DNA from: Nymphaea colorata
Taxonomy: Eukaryota > Streptophyta > Magnoliopsida > Nymphaeales > Nymphaeaceae
Reading direction: 5' to 3'
DNA length: 37,264 nucleotides
NCBI RefSeq assembly: GCF_008831285.2
Contig: NW_022205010.1
Coordinates: 1-37,264 of the forward strand
The position numbers and the translations under genes are program-made. The notes beneath the pieces are model-generated. The model ran no database searches. It worked only from the letters and a program-made list of their open reading frames with translations, and was not told the origin of the DNA. Positions 22,912-32,516 of this stretch are shown here, one piece after another. The number at the start of each line of letters is the position of its first letter. The first letter of the stretch is position 1.

Positions 22912-23319
22912 ATGAGAATAATCCTCCTCTCTCTTCTCCTCGCCACTACCGTCCTCGCCAGATCACAATAGATCCCGTCATCTACGTTGCCAGTGACTCT
23001 CTTCCATCCCCAATAGCGCAGCATCCCCCAATGCAATCGGAAGCGCCGCATCAGGATCAGCCTCACCATCTGCTGCTCCTGCACTCATAGGCAGGACCCC
23101 TCCAGATGCACACTAACAGAGAAGTGGGACCCCACTACTCAGCAGTGCATTCCAAGATGCGTTGAGACTCTCATGTGCATCGCTACCAAGGTGTGGAGTC
23201 CTATCTTCTGCACCTGCGTATGCCCCTACACTTCCGACTGTCCTCCTGGAAGCTCATGGAACAGACAGACCTGCTTTTGCGAGGTGAGAGCTAATCCTAA
23301 CTCCTCCCTTGGAAACTGA
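22912..23319 (+). CDS. Small secreted Cys-rich protein
   Basis: An intact 135-residue frame. A classical signal peptide (MRIILLSLLLATTVLA) is followed by a basic region and a Cys-rich domain: CCSCTHRQDPSRCTLTEKWD, QQCIPRCVETLMCIATKVW, then FCTCVCPYTSDCPPGSSWNR and TCFCE. The C-x-C and C-P-x(8-10)-C-x-C spacings recall VEGF-C/silk-type Cys repeats or small extracellular inhibitor domains, but no family is certain. TAG twice encodes Glu near the mature N-terminus. Likely an extracellular, pellicle or secretory-vesicle protein. Confidence 0.75.
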
Positions 23320-23797
23320 GACACGTGATTCCTATCTTCTCACTTACTTTCAATGTTGAATAAAAACAATAAAATAATCACAATTTAATTAACAATCAAA
23401 TATTCTCCTTTGTAAATATGCCAAATAACCACATGGCAACTGTACTAGCTGCCCATTAGCTAAATTTATTGTATCCTTAGGGAAAACAGTTATTCAGTTG
23501 TGTTTTTGATCGAAAGAAACATTAAAAAAGCAAGAAACATATATTTGACTTCAAGCTATAAATGGATTTGCTGGTTATTCTTCCTTACATGCTCATATAT
23601 CAATCCCTATGCCTTTAGGTCTTGCTGTAGCGAATAATCCCAAATTACCCTTAAACTAAAAACTCTGAATAATGTTGATAAAACTGGACGGCAAAAGTAT
23701 TCAATAAGTTAAACGTGAGGAGGGTATGTGGCGGAGATGGATTGGAATCTTCCAAGAGCATATACTATTATATTCATATAATTCTTTTTTCACCAAG
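23320..23797. other. Long intergenic region
   Basis: 478 bp with no supported gene. AT-rich, several poly-A runs. It holds the 3' end of the secreted-protein gene and the promoter of the PB1-like gene. No repeat or RNA gene recognised. Confidence 0.5.
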
Positions 23798-24425
23798 ATG
23801 AGTTGCTACCTGAAGATAAGCTACCTCTCCCGCCACAGGAAGTACCGATACTGCAAGGATAAACCCATCAACTTCCAACAGATCCGCAAAGAACTCCTCA
23901 TCAACCTACCCCCAGAATACGTACTCATGCAAGTGCAAATCAAATACAACCCAAGGGAGAGGTTGGACAGACGCACAGCGAGACCAAGATGACAGAAGAG
24001 GAATTGAGTAATTATATGAAGAGTATTTAACTGGATGAAAAGGAAACCATTCGAGTGAAGGTCGTTGAAGTCAATCCCAAACTGAAGACTGTTGGAACTC
24101 TCGACATGGAAGAGAGTGACGAGTTGTGGCCTCCCGCCAAGGCCGAGCGCGTCAACAGTCGGTCAGACTAGGTCAAAATCTAGACGGCTACGTTCGAGCT
24201 CAAGACGGACGGGATTGAAGTTACTCAGGAGTTTTTATGCAATTCCAGTTTCGACCGGGTATAGCCTTATAATGCGTCGGTTAGGGCATCGGATATCATG
24301 ATGGAGTTGGAAAATAACCGGATAGGCTGAAGTAGCTGGCCAAGAGAAAAAAGTAGAAGGACATCGGCAAGCTCTATTCCGAGATCAAGAGCACCATTAT
24401 CACTGATTTAAATATTATTTAATGA
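23798..24425 (+). CDS. PB1-like domain protein, about 209 residues
   Basis: The N-terminus MSCYLKISYLSRHRKYRYCK through FQQIRKELLINLPPEYVLMQ to VQIKYNP resembles a PB1 interaction domain (basic first strand, helix, then the Q/K-I-K-Y strand). An acidic segment follows (EEELSNYMKSIELDEKETIR). A second beta-rich part has ATFELKTDGIEVTQEFLCNS and VEPYNASVRASDIMME. A basic coiled tail ends at TGA. Two -1 repairs restore 210 codons. The PB1 assignment rests on pattern only; the protein could be an adaptor. Many Glu are TAG/TAA (EVKIETATF). Confidence 0.5.
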
Positions 24426-24806
24426 TTGATCAACATCCCATCCCACCCAAATACCATAAATACTCATTTTACCTTAAAGCAATAGCTAACTAACGATCTT
24501 TCTGTTTTGGCAAGAAATGGTATTTATCGTATAAATCTCACGGGACTAACTTCCCATCGGGTAATTTTAGGGTAGGATCGGTCAAAATGCAAAAAATGCA
24601 AACTTAAAAAAAGTACTTTAGATGAGCAATTATAGAAGAATCGTTTAAGTCAATTCAAATGAATATGCAAACATATCACGGATGCTTGATCCTGCAAGGA
24701 CAGGGAGACGGCTTTGCGGACGATCAGTTTATTGTCTGTTTGGGAAGATGGCCAAAATGCTACTTAAGTTTGGATTCGATAATTCTCCGTATTTAAATAG
24801 AAGGTT
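24426..24806. other. Intergenic region upstream of the kinase
   Basis: 381 bp, AT-rich in its first half. An open frame at 24682 on the plus strand reads into the kinase N-terminus but lacks protein-like composition; with a single stop codon in this code, chance open frames are common. Confidence 0.5.
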
Positions 24807-26644
24807 ATGGGTAATAATCCCTGCTAATGCGCCCCAACTACCCACTCCAGCCTCCCCACTGTCTCCACCCCCAAGCATCCCCTTCCCAAATAAACCTCCC
24901 ACAGCCACGAGCAACTCTCCCGCGAGCTTTCCCCTTCGAATAGGGCTCCACTCCTCTCACCAAGTTCATCAAGCAGCACCAGCATCAACGTCCCATCTGC
25001 GCCTCCAACAACCTTTCCTTTAACACGCTCAGCAACCAGTAGCTGGCTTGGGGAAGGAGAATGGGATGAAGGTGGCGAGGATGTTGGGAAGGAAAGAAAA
25101 TAGTCAATTAAAGCGGTGCAGCATCGATATAAAAAACGTCCTGGAGTTTCAGATCACCTTGAGGAACCTGTCAACCATAGGTTCTGACAGCTTCGCCAGA
25201 ATCTAGATCAGCCAGGAGAAATTCATCCATCTAAGAAATGAAGACGTTAAAAAATATTATAAATACTAGTAGATCATAGGCGAGGGCTCCTTTGGAAGCG
25301 TCTACAGGGCACTCTCCCTGAAATCCAAAGAATAAAGAGCCATTAAAGTGATAAGGAAGGAAGTTCTGAGCCAAGCGCATCTAGACAAAAAGGAAGAAGT
25401 ATTTGCTGAGTTGGAATTGCTGAAGAAGATGGACCATCCCAACATCATCAAGCTGTATGAGGTGTTCGAAAGCAACTAGAGATACCACGTGGTGACCTAA
25501 TATTGCCGCGGAGGATCCATCATCGATTTCATCAAACAACGCAGGTTTTTCGATGAAAATGTGGTCAAAGTCATACTGAAGCAACTCCTAGGATGCGTCA
25601 ACTACCTGCACACCCTCAAGATAGTCCACAGAGACATCAAGTTGGAGAATATTGTCTTCATCAGCAAGGTTAAAGAAGAATCCAACGCAGATGATATTTA
25701 GATCAAATTGCTCGACTTTGGCACTGCCTACAAGATGACTACTCCAAAAGTGACATGCACTTAGCTTATAGGAACCGTCAGTTACATTGCTCCTGAGATC
25801 ATCCAGGGATTTTTCACGAACAAATGCGACCTGTGGGGATGCGGAGTCATTCTCTACATCTTGCTGACTTCGCGCTCTCCTTTCAAGTGCAAGAGGAAGC
25901 AGCAGACCCTGCAGATGATCCTCACCCACTAGATCGACTACGACGGTAAGCATTTGCCGATACAGATGGCCTATGGGACGACATCAGCCTAGAGGCTCAG
26001 GATTTGGTCCGGAACTTACTGCAGAAAGATCCATAATTGAGGTTTTCGGCTTAGGAGGCACTGTAGCATGAATGGTTCCACAGATAGGAAGCCACTCCAA
26101 AGAATACCAAATTCATTAAGAATCTGTCAAATTACTATGTAATAATTTATGTATTTAGAGAGAAAACAACCTCATCTCAGTACTGGAGAGCTACCTAGTC
26201 TTCTCCAAGGTCAACCAGGAGTAGCGCAAACGCATCAACCTCCTCTTCAAGCAACTGGACAGAAACAATGACGGAGTCATCCAAAAGAGCTAGCTCATCC
26301 AAGCTTACCTCTAAGCCAATTACGGATAGGCTAATTTGGACTAAATTTAGCACGTCTTGAACAAGATCGACAAGGACAAGACCGGCAGCATCAGTCTCAA
26401 CTAATTTTCATCAGTGATGGTCAATAGGTCCAAGCTCTTCGTGAAGGATGCTTTGGAGGAAGCGTTTGACTACTTTGCAAACGGAAGTGGCTTCATCGAG
26501 GTGAGCACTCTGAGCAAGCTACTGGAGGGGTCGGACAGCAAGGAGATAGATTTGCTGTTGGGTGAGCTTGACGAGAACAAGGACCGGCGGGTGTCGAGGT
26601 AGGAATTCCTGCAATACCTGCTAAAGAAGGGGTGTCTCTACTGA
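24807..26644 (+). CDS. Calcium-dependent protein kinase (CDPK-like) with EF hands and N-myristoylation signal
   Basis: About 599 residues after removing two 20-nt introns and two -1 repairs. It begins MGNNPCEC, a Gly2 myristoylation plus Cys palmitoylation signal common in CDPKs. After a Ser/Pro-rich region comes a complete Ser/Thr kinase domain: Gly-loop IGEGSFGSVYRA, catalytic Lys in RAIKVI, hinge VTEYC, HRDIKLEN, LLDFGTAY, GTVSYIAPE, DLWGCGVILYILL and DPELRFSAEEALEHEWF. Four EF-hand-like units follow. Loops DRNNDGVIQKSE and DKDKTGSISLNE have all Ca ligands; the third (FANGSGFIEV) is degenerate; the fourth (DENKDRRVSREE) lacks the central Gly. The Glu at loop position 12 of the two best hands is TAG and TAA. 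Probably a membrane-tethered Ca-activated kinase. Confidence 0.95.
25946..25965 (+). other. 20-nt intron 1 of the kinase gene
   Basis: GTAAGCATTTGCCGATACAG. Removal joins ILTHEIDYD to DGLWDDISLEAQDLVRNLL, the expected kinase subdomain X/XI sequence. Confidence 0.96.
26139..26158 (+). other. 20-nt intron 2 of the kinase gene
   Basis: GTAATAATTTATGTATTTAG. Removal joins IKNLSNYY to RENNLISVLESYLVFSK, leading into the EF-hand region in the correct frame. Confidence 0.95.
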
Positions 26645-26688
26645 TCCTCATAATATCTATCTTCGTTCATCATAGTTTGCATGATCGA

Positions 26689-27330
26689 TCACTTCTTCTT
26701 CTTATCTTTCTTCCTGCAGGCGGGACAGAGCCAGTTCTCGGGGATGCGGTTGGTCTTCAGTCTGATGCACTTGAAGTGGAACCACCTGCCCGTGCACTCC
26801 TAGTCATCGCACTTGATCATCTGGCTGCTCGTCTCTGTCCCCTTGCACACGCACATCCCCTCCATTTCCTTCGCCTGGCACTCCAGAATGAGGGCTGATG
26901 TCTCCTAGTTGCCCAGACACTCCAAAAGGAATTGGTTGCTCTCGCCTCCCTCGTCGGGAGAAAAGTCAGCCTCCAGGAAGTCCTCGAACTACTCGCATGC
27001 GTCAGCTAGCTTGTTGTAGAGTAGCTTGGAAATGTTTATCTTCTCCTTCAGCTGGTCCTTGATCTTCCTTCCCAACTACGCGAGCTCCTTGCTTCTGTCG
27101 GTGGCGAGGGGGAGGAAGTAGGGGGTGAATGATTGGCTGGTGTTGGAATTTGTGCTTTTGGAGAGGTTGTAGTGAGGATGTTTGGAGTGGATGATGGCTG
27201 AGGCAAGGTTGTGGTAGTGGGCTTGGCTGATGATTAGTTCGCTCTCTACTTCTCGCATCTTTGCCAGGAGTTTCTTTGCGTGCAGTTCCACGGCCGTCAT
27301 GAACTGAGAGACTTCGCCCTGCTTTGGCAT
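26689..27330 (-). CDS. ING-family PHD-finger chromatin protein
   Basis: An intact 213-residue frame. The N-terminal helical region (ELHAKKLLAKMREVESELII; ELGRKIKDQLKEKINISKLL) matches the ING coiled-coil domain. The C-terminal PHD finger reads CVCKGTETSSQMIKCDDEEC, then RWFHFKCIRLKTNRIPENWL, CPAC: the C4HC3 zinc ligands in ING spacing with the FHF..C signature. A polybasic tail (RKKDKKKK) follows, as in ING proteins where it binds phosphoinositides. ING PHDs bind H3K4me3 and recruit HAT/HDAC complexes. Residues encoded by TAG include the Glu in CDDEEC. The stop is 44 bp from the convergent kinase stop. Confidence 0.93.
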
Positions 27331-27419
27331 TCTAACTATATTATAAATTGACTACAAACAACCGCAATTATAAACTTCTAACCGTCTCATACCCTTGCTG
27401 TGCCTTCAGGACATAAATA

Positions 27420-27968
27420 TCAACGGGACCCAGACTCGATCATCAGCTTCACTAGGCCTGTTAGCCACTGGATGCCCTCTTGCACTCCCTTCCCTGTGAG
27501 GCCTGAACAGCTCACAATTTGATACTCTCGTTTCAAGTTTTTAAGATCAAGTATATCTTGTACTTCTTCAAGCGTGCAAGCCCCCTTGATATCGCACTTG
27601 TTGGCATAGAAGAGGAAGGGGATCTGGTTGGAAATGGACCTATTTTCGAGGATCAGATCGAGTTCGCTCTTGGCCACACGTATGCGCATCTTATCACTGC
27701 TATCCACCACGAAGATGATGCCGTGGATCTTGTCCTTGTCGTCGATGGTGGTCGCGTTCGATTGCCACAGATCGCGGTATTTGGACTCGCCGGACATGTC
27801 CAGTACATAATAGTCCACCCCATCCCGCGTAAACTTGTCCTTCTTGTAACCGATAGTCGGCGTGATTCCGTTCACTGATTCATCTGGCTCCATGATGCGC
27901 GCCAGTATGGTGGACTTGCCTGCGTTGTCGAGGCCGATCAGCAGCAGCTTGGCCGATGAGTTACCCAT
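27420..27968 (-). CDS. ARL6: ARL6 (BBS3)-like small GTPase
   Basis: Intact, 182 residues. MGNSSAKLLLIGLDNAGKST carries Gly2 (myristoylation) and the P-loop. Switch I is ITPTIGYKK, switch II VLDMSGESKYRDLW, then GIIFVVDSSDKMRIRVAKSE, a nucleotide-specificity motif as YANKCDI and an SAK-equivalent CSGLTGKG. The DMSG and RYR.LW blocks and the DSSD..R..VAK.EL block are typical of ARL6/BBS3, which recruits the BBSome to membranes for ciliary trafficking; other ARLs usually have DVGGQ. The catalytic switch-II Gln (DMSGQ in ARL6) is Glu here, a real GAG codon (complement of 27786-27788). No TAA/TAG codons occur. The start codon is 30 bp from the divergent CTU2 start. Confidence 0.9.
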   Translation of the reverse strand: MGNSSAKLLLIGLDNAGKSTILARIMEPDESVNGITPTIGYKKDKFTRDGVDYYVLDMSGESKYRDLWQSNATTIDDKDKIHGIIFVVDSSDKMRIRVAKSELDLILENRSISNQIPFLFYANKCDIKGACTLEEVQDILDLKNLKREYQIVSCSGLTGKGVQEGIQWLTGLVKLMIESGSR

Positions 27969-27998
27969 TCTGTTATAAAAGAAATACAACATCAACAG
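27969..27998. promoter_or_regulatory. 30-bp bidirectional promoter region ARL6 / CTU2
   Basis: The divergent ATGs at 27968 (-) and 27999 (+) are separated by only 30 bp containing tgttataaaagaaat, with a TATAAAA-like element on the plus strand. Core promoter and both 5' UTRs must be extremely short or overlap coding sequence. Confidence 0.65.
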
Positions 27999-29150
27999 AT
28001 GGACTTCGGAGACGAATTGCCCTGCGGGGGATACCAGAATGAGGACAAGAAGATTGAACAGGAGATCAAAGACATCGTAGAGGGCAAGGAGAAGAAGGAG
28101 TGCGAAAAAGAGGCATGCGATAACTGCGAATGCAAGGTGGAGGAGAAGAAGGAAGAAGAGGTGAAGAAGTAGCCTTTGGGAAGGGTGTGCAAGAAGGATA
28201 AGTGCAACGGCAAAGCTGTTCTGCTGCACAAGGGCGAGCCTATTTGTCAGGCCTGTCTTTTCAAGAGCATCGAGTACAAGACCAGGCTAGTCTTGGAGAA
28301 CAGTTTCAAAGTGGGCAAAAACAGCAATCTGCTCGTTTGTTTCTCGGGTGGGCTCAGTTCCGTTTGCCTGGTCAGCATCATCGTCAATATCGTCAAGCGT
28401 TACCAGAAGAATAAGCTCTTCAACAAACTGGGCTGCATTCACGTCCAGCAGCAGGAGGAACTGCCAGAAGGCTATGCTGAACGGTTCAGGAATGAGACTG
28501 GAGTGGAATTGGAGATCATCAGGATCGAGCAGATCATGCGGGAAGGACATAAGACACTCAGTGCAGTCAGAGACGTGCTAAAGCAGTTCGCTAACAAGCC
28601 AATACGATCGACCTTGTGACTGTCTTCAGGGACCGCCTCATTGCTGACTACGCCAAGAAGAACAATTACGACTTCATACTGAAGGGCCTCAACTCTTAAA
28701 GCTTGGCTGCTGAGTCCTTCTGCTACTTCGCGAAGGGATTGGGTGGCAACTTGCCAGGCTTGTGCGTTGGGGATCACGAGAAAAGCCCCTTCTACTATCC
28801 TCTGCGCGGCCACTCCGAAAAGAACTGCAATACTATTACTACGTAAAGAAGATCTCGTGCTTGGCCATCAAGTCGAATAGCGACAATATCGAAGAAACTG
28901 CAACCTCGCAGCTCGATGACCAAATAAAAGGCTTCATTGACACCTTCAGCAGATGTACAGCCACACCGCTCCAGCAATCGTCCGAACTGCCTAAAAAATC
29001 GAGACAAACCGTCCAAGCGAAAAGGAGTGTCGATGGTGTCGTCTTCCCGGAGCCGATGAGATAGACCTATGCCGTAGATGTTTGCGAGTGTGGTAGAGCC
29101 GAAAGAAGGGCGCGAACCTGGGCGCCTTCCCCTTGGAGGTGCCGCTTTGA
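27999..29150 (+). CDS. CTU2: Cytoplasmic tRNA 2-thiolation protein 2 (CTU2/NCS2)
   Basis: About 384 residues after three -1 repairs. An N-terminal acidic segment precedes a Cys motif (CKKDKCNGKAV...CQACLFKS). The PP-loop-like block NLLVCFSGGLSSVCLVSI and KGLNSESLAAESFCYFAKGL follow, then YPLRGHSEKELQYYYYVKKI and SHTAPAIVRTAEKIE. The C-terminal Cys pairs are CRWCRLPGADEIDLCRRCLR. These are the CTU2/NCS2 hallmarks. With CTU1 the protein thiolates U34 of tRNA-Lys, -Glu and -Gln, using sulfur from URM1. In a code where UAA/UAG are also read as Glu, additional Glu tRNAs exist, so wobble-modification genes are of interest. In-frame TAA/TAG are read as Glu (NSESLAAE). Confidence 0.9.
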
Positions 29151-29209
29151 GCAAGATCTGAGTATCTACTGATGATGATGCATGGTTATAGTTATTATTC
29201 TGCGTCGGA

Positions 29210-30776
29210 ATGCAGGGCGGTAAGGAGAAGAAGCTCACCGTCTTCACCAAGAACATGCAGCCTAAAAAGCCAGCGCTGGAAATAGATATCAATGGCGGTG
29301 AGGAACCCAACAAAATGGCAAGCACCCACCCCCTTCCCCATAGCGAGTAGACCAAAAACGTCAACAGTTTGACATCTCCCTCCAATTTCAAAATGGTACA
29401 ACAACAGATCAACAATGAGACGCATGAAGTTGAACCGTTTGCAAAGAAGCAACCACTACCACAACCACAACCACTGCCAATTCAAAAAAAGACAAGTCTC
29501 AAAGAGCCGCCCCCACCAGTAAGCAAGATATAACAACCGAAGCCTACCTTGGTCAATGGATTCGCATCCCCCAAGGCTGCCTTCGGGAAGGAGAAAGTGC
29601 TGATCAGCTACACCTCATAAAAGAATTTAGGAGTAGGCGCCAAGGGCAAAGAACCGCAACGAGACTCCAAAGTGGCAAAGATAGAGGAACTGGAGAGGAT
29701 CATCGAAGAATCCAAAATCAAGCACTCATAATTATCCAACCGCGAGTAGGAGCTGGGAGCAGAAGTGGAACGGCTGCGAGCTGAGAATGCAACATTACTG
29801 GCTGAGAATGGGTAGCTGAAGAAGAAGATAGAGAAGTACAAATTTCAAACGAGGAGACCAAGAAGATGCTCAAGCAGCGCATCCATAGCTACAACGAAGA
29901 GGGTGGAGAAATGCAGGCACTCAAATCCCAAATAAAAACGCTTTAGTAGCGCGTGGAGACCCTCCTCGCCTAAAACCAAACCCTGAAGGCCGACCTTGTG
30001 CGTTACTCTTAGTACTCTCCGAAGGGACTATCGCAGCTGAACGGCTCGATGGCGATGGGGATGGAGGGATCGATGGCCACAAGCGCAGTGCGGGAGGTGC
30101 AGCTGGAGGGCTCCAGGGTGAGCCAGCTCTACCTAAAGGAGAGCGGAGAGCGCCACCTGCTGGAGTTCACCAACATGGAGAACATGGAGGAGAACCTGGA
30201 CCTGCAGAGCTACATTTCGGAGACGGAGGAGTCCTACCTGGAGGAGTACCGCACCAACGTGGAGATCTTCGACAGCATCAAGCAATAGTACGAGCACATC
30301 CTGCAGGATATCGAGACTCGCTACAAGGCGATGGCGTAGGACTTCCAGCAAGCCGCCAAGCCCAAGCTGCGGAGATGTACGAGCTGGAGGGCAGGATCGA
30401 CGATTTGGTGGAGCAGCGTGAGGGCCGTCCCACTCCTCAACTCTCGCTGGAGCTCAACTAGATGCTGCTGCGCAACTAGCGCTAAATAGCCTCTCTAAAC
30501 CTGTAGCTATTCGATTTGCGTGCTTCCAACAAGGAACTACTGTAGTAAATCTAGCACCACAGGGCGCAGTGTCGTTTCCTGTCGGCGGAGCTCGACATCT
30601 AGCGATTGAAGCGGCAGTTCAAAAACGAAAACGATAAGTTCGAGTACAACGTGGTCAAGCTGAACCTTCTAAGTATCATCTAGAAGTTGAAGACGCAGAT
30701 CGACAAAGAGAAGGCCAGGTATGCCAAATTGCAAGAGAGGTATCAGACCGTAAAACCCAAGAAGGACACCAAGTGA
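29210..30776 (+). CDS. Coiled-coil protein, about 522 residues
   Basis: Starts MQGGKEKKLTVFTKNMQPKK with a Pro/Gln-rich disordered N-terminus (KKQPLPQPQPLPIQKKTSLK). Long coiled coils follow: SKVAKIEELERIIEESKIKH, EVERLRAENATLLAENGELK, ISETEESYLEEYRTNVEIFD, AAEMYELEGRIDDLVEQREG and LELFDLRASNKELLEEIEHH; it ends TVKPKKDTK. Two -1 repairs (F-Q-N-E-E-T and A-A-K-A-Q) restore 523 codons. TAG/TAA fall in heptad positions that favour Glu. Family not recognised; a filament or basal-body scaffold is possible. Confidence 0.75.
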
Positions 30777-31011
30777 TCCCATAGTTTTATACAACATAAT
30801 CAATTTTGAACATGAACCGTGAACTTGGCGCATCGGTCCATCTGTGGTCCTCTTTTTGGAGCGGAGGTTGCCAATAAAAAACGCATACAAATATTGGATA
30901 GGTGGTTGGTTGTGGGTTGGAGGTGAGGCGGGGTGGTAGGGGGCAGAAAGTGGTTAAGGAGCGCTGTAGGGCCAATTATAAAGAGAGTTAATAATTCAAA
31001 AATAGATTGGG
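30777..31011. other. Intergenic region
   Basis: 235 bp between two plus-strand genes; mixed composition, G-rich near 30900-30955. No gene recognised. Confidence 0.5.
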
Positions 31012-31596
31012 ATGTAGCGCCGCCCCTCCAGTCGCTCTCCGCGCAAGCCCAGAGCGCGCCACTCCTCCCCAAAGAAGCCCTGCAGCAACTGTCTGGCCAC
31101 CCGCATCAACCACCTTCACCTCTCCCGTTCCCTTTACCGCAAATACTCCTTCTCCCAAAACCACATCTTCCTGGCCCGCGTGAACCACCTGACCACCCAA
31201 AAGAACGCTCCCGAGGGGGAAAGCACGAGGGACTCGGGGGACGAGGAGCCTGAGGAGTTTCTCGCGCGATACCACAAGACAGCGAGTCGGAGAGCTGCAC
31301 TGGTCAGAGTAAAGGAACTCTATCGGCTGCACCGCGATTTACCTCGGCTGTTTCAGCCGGTGCTCGCCACGCTGATCGCCAAGTGCCACCACAGGAAAAG
31401 ACTAGTTGACTACTTCAAGTTGGCCAAAACGTTGGGAATTCGAGTCGATAGCCTCGCCTTCAGTTCCTTCATGCTCAGCATCCACCTCGCTCGCAGTCTT
31501 AGCGAGACTTACTCACAGGTGCTTTGCGAGGCGCAGCTGACGGAGGAAAGCGAGGGAGTGGAGCGGGGGTTGCTGCTTGCCATCGACGAGGGATGA
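31012..31596 (+). CDS. Unrecognised basic protein, 194 residues
   Basis: An intact frame from ATG 31012 whose second codon is TAG (Glu): MERRPSSRSPRKPRARHSSP. A CSNC pair follows in a basic helix (INHLHLSRSLYRKYSFSQNH), then an acidic patch (ESTRDSGDEEPEEF) and a helical domain (ALVRVKELYRLHRDLPRLFQ then PVLATLIAKCHHRKRLVDYF). It ends with an acidic helix. Arg/Ser-rich at the N-terminus. No known domain was recognised. It sits 65 bp upstream of the V-ATPase D gene on the same strand. Confidence 0.65.
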
Positions 31597-31661
31597 AGGA
31601 TTGCAAGGATAAAGTGATTTCTGAGTTTGCTGATGCGATTATTTTAGTTAGTGATATCATC

Positions 31662-32433
31662 ATGAGCCAGATCACAGCCAGCCGCATGTACGCCGCCATC
31701 GACTCAGGAACATGCAGCTCTATAAGCAGAAGATCGCAGCGGCCAAGAAGGGTCACGAGCTGCTCAAGCGCAAGGCTGACGCCCTCAAGAAGAAATTCAA
31801 GGAGGTCATGAAGGACCTGCTCGACAGCAAGAAGAAAATGGGAGAGGAGTGCAAGGAGGCCTTCTTCCTGATGGCCGAGGCCAAGTACGCCGCTGGAGAG
31901 TTCACGTACGAGGGTATCGACGTAGGGGCAAGGTGGCTGAGGCAGTCAAACGATCCACCATTCGGCTGGACAAGTCCGAAGAGAACATCGCAGGTGTGCT
32001 CATCCCCAACCTCAACTTGAAGGAGTTTGAGGATGCCGAGAACTCGATGAGCCAGATCGGCCTTGAGCGGGGAGGATTTTCGATCCAGAAGTGCAGGGAG
32101 AAGTTTAGAGGGATTTTGGATCTGCTCATTCAAATTGCATCGCTACAGGCTTCCTTCTTGACCCTTGACGAGAAGATCAAGGTGACAAACCGTCGTGTGA
32201 ATGCCCTATAGCACGTGGTGGTGCCTCGCTTCATCGCAATCTACCGCTACATCGACCAGGAGCTGGACGAGCAGGCAAGGGAGGACTTCTTCAGGCTCAA
32301 GAAGGTGCTCGACAACAAGAAGAAGCACGCTGAGGAAGAGGAGAAGATCGCTGAGGCCGCATAGGGCAAGAAGGGAGAAGAAACCATCTCTGAAAATTTA
32401 TTGGACGATGTCGACGAGGACATCATTTTCTGA
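31662..32433 (+). CDS. ATP6V1D: V-type proton ATPase subunit D (V1 sector)
   Basis: About 257 residues after two -1 repairs. MSQITASRMYAAIDSG precedes the family's KQKIAAAKKGHELLKRKADA / LKKKFKEVM block. Conserved central and C-terminal blocks follow: KMGEECKEAFFLMAEAKYAA, RLDKSEENIAGVLIPNL, then GLERGGFSIQKCREKFRGIL, LASLQASF-type (IASLQASFLTLDEKIKVTNR) and RVNALEHVVVPRF. The E of NALEHV is TAG (32209-32211) at an invariant Glu. The tail is charged (ELDEQAREDFFRLKKVLDNK). Subunit D forms the central rotor stalk of the proton pump on acidic organelles and, in peritrichs, probably the contractile vacuole system. ATG 31662 is chosen over upstream frames because it matches the family N-terminus. 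Confidence 0.95.
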
Positions 32434-32516
32434 TAGATAGATTTAGATGAATATGAGGAATTTGCTGTCGGTTTACATCGGTCAATCAGACTAAACTACC
32501 ATATTCATTTTATAAA
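32434..32516. other. Short intergenic region
   Basis: 83 bp, AT-rich, between the V-ATPase D stop and paralog 1. A TATAAAA just before the paralog 1 ATG (32511-32517) may be a core promoter or start context. Confidence 0.5.

Noticed and set aside
28795-29415. Minus-strand 206-codon open frame
   Set aside because: It overlaps the conserved CTU2 C-terminal Cys motifs and the start of the next plus-strand gene; its composition is not protein-like.
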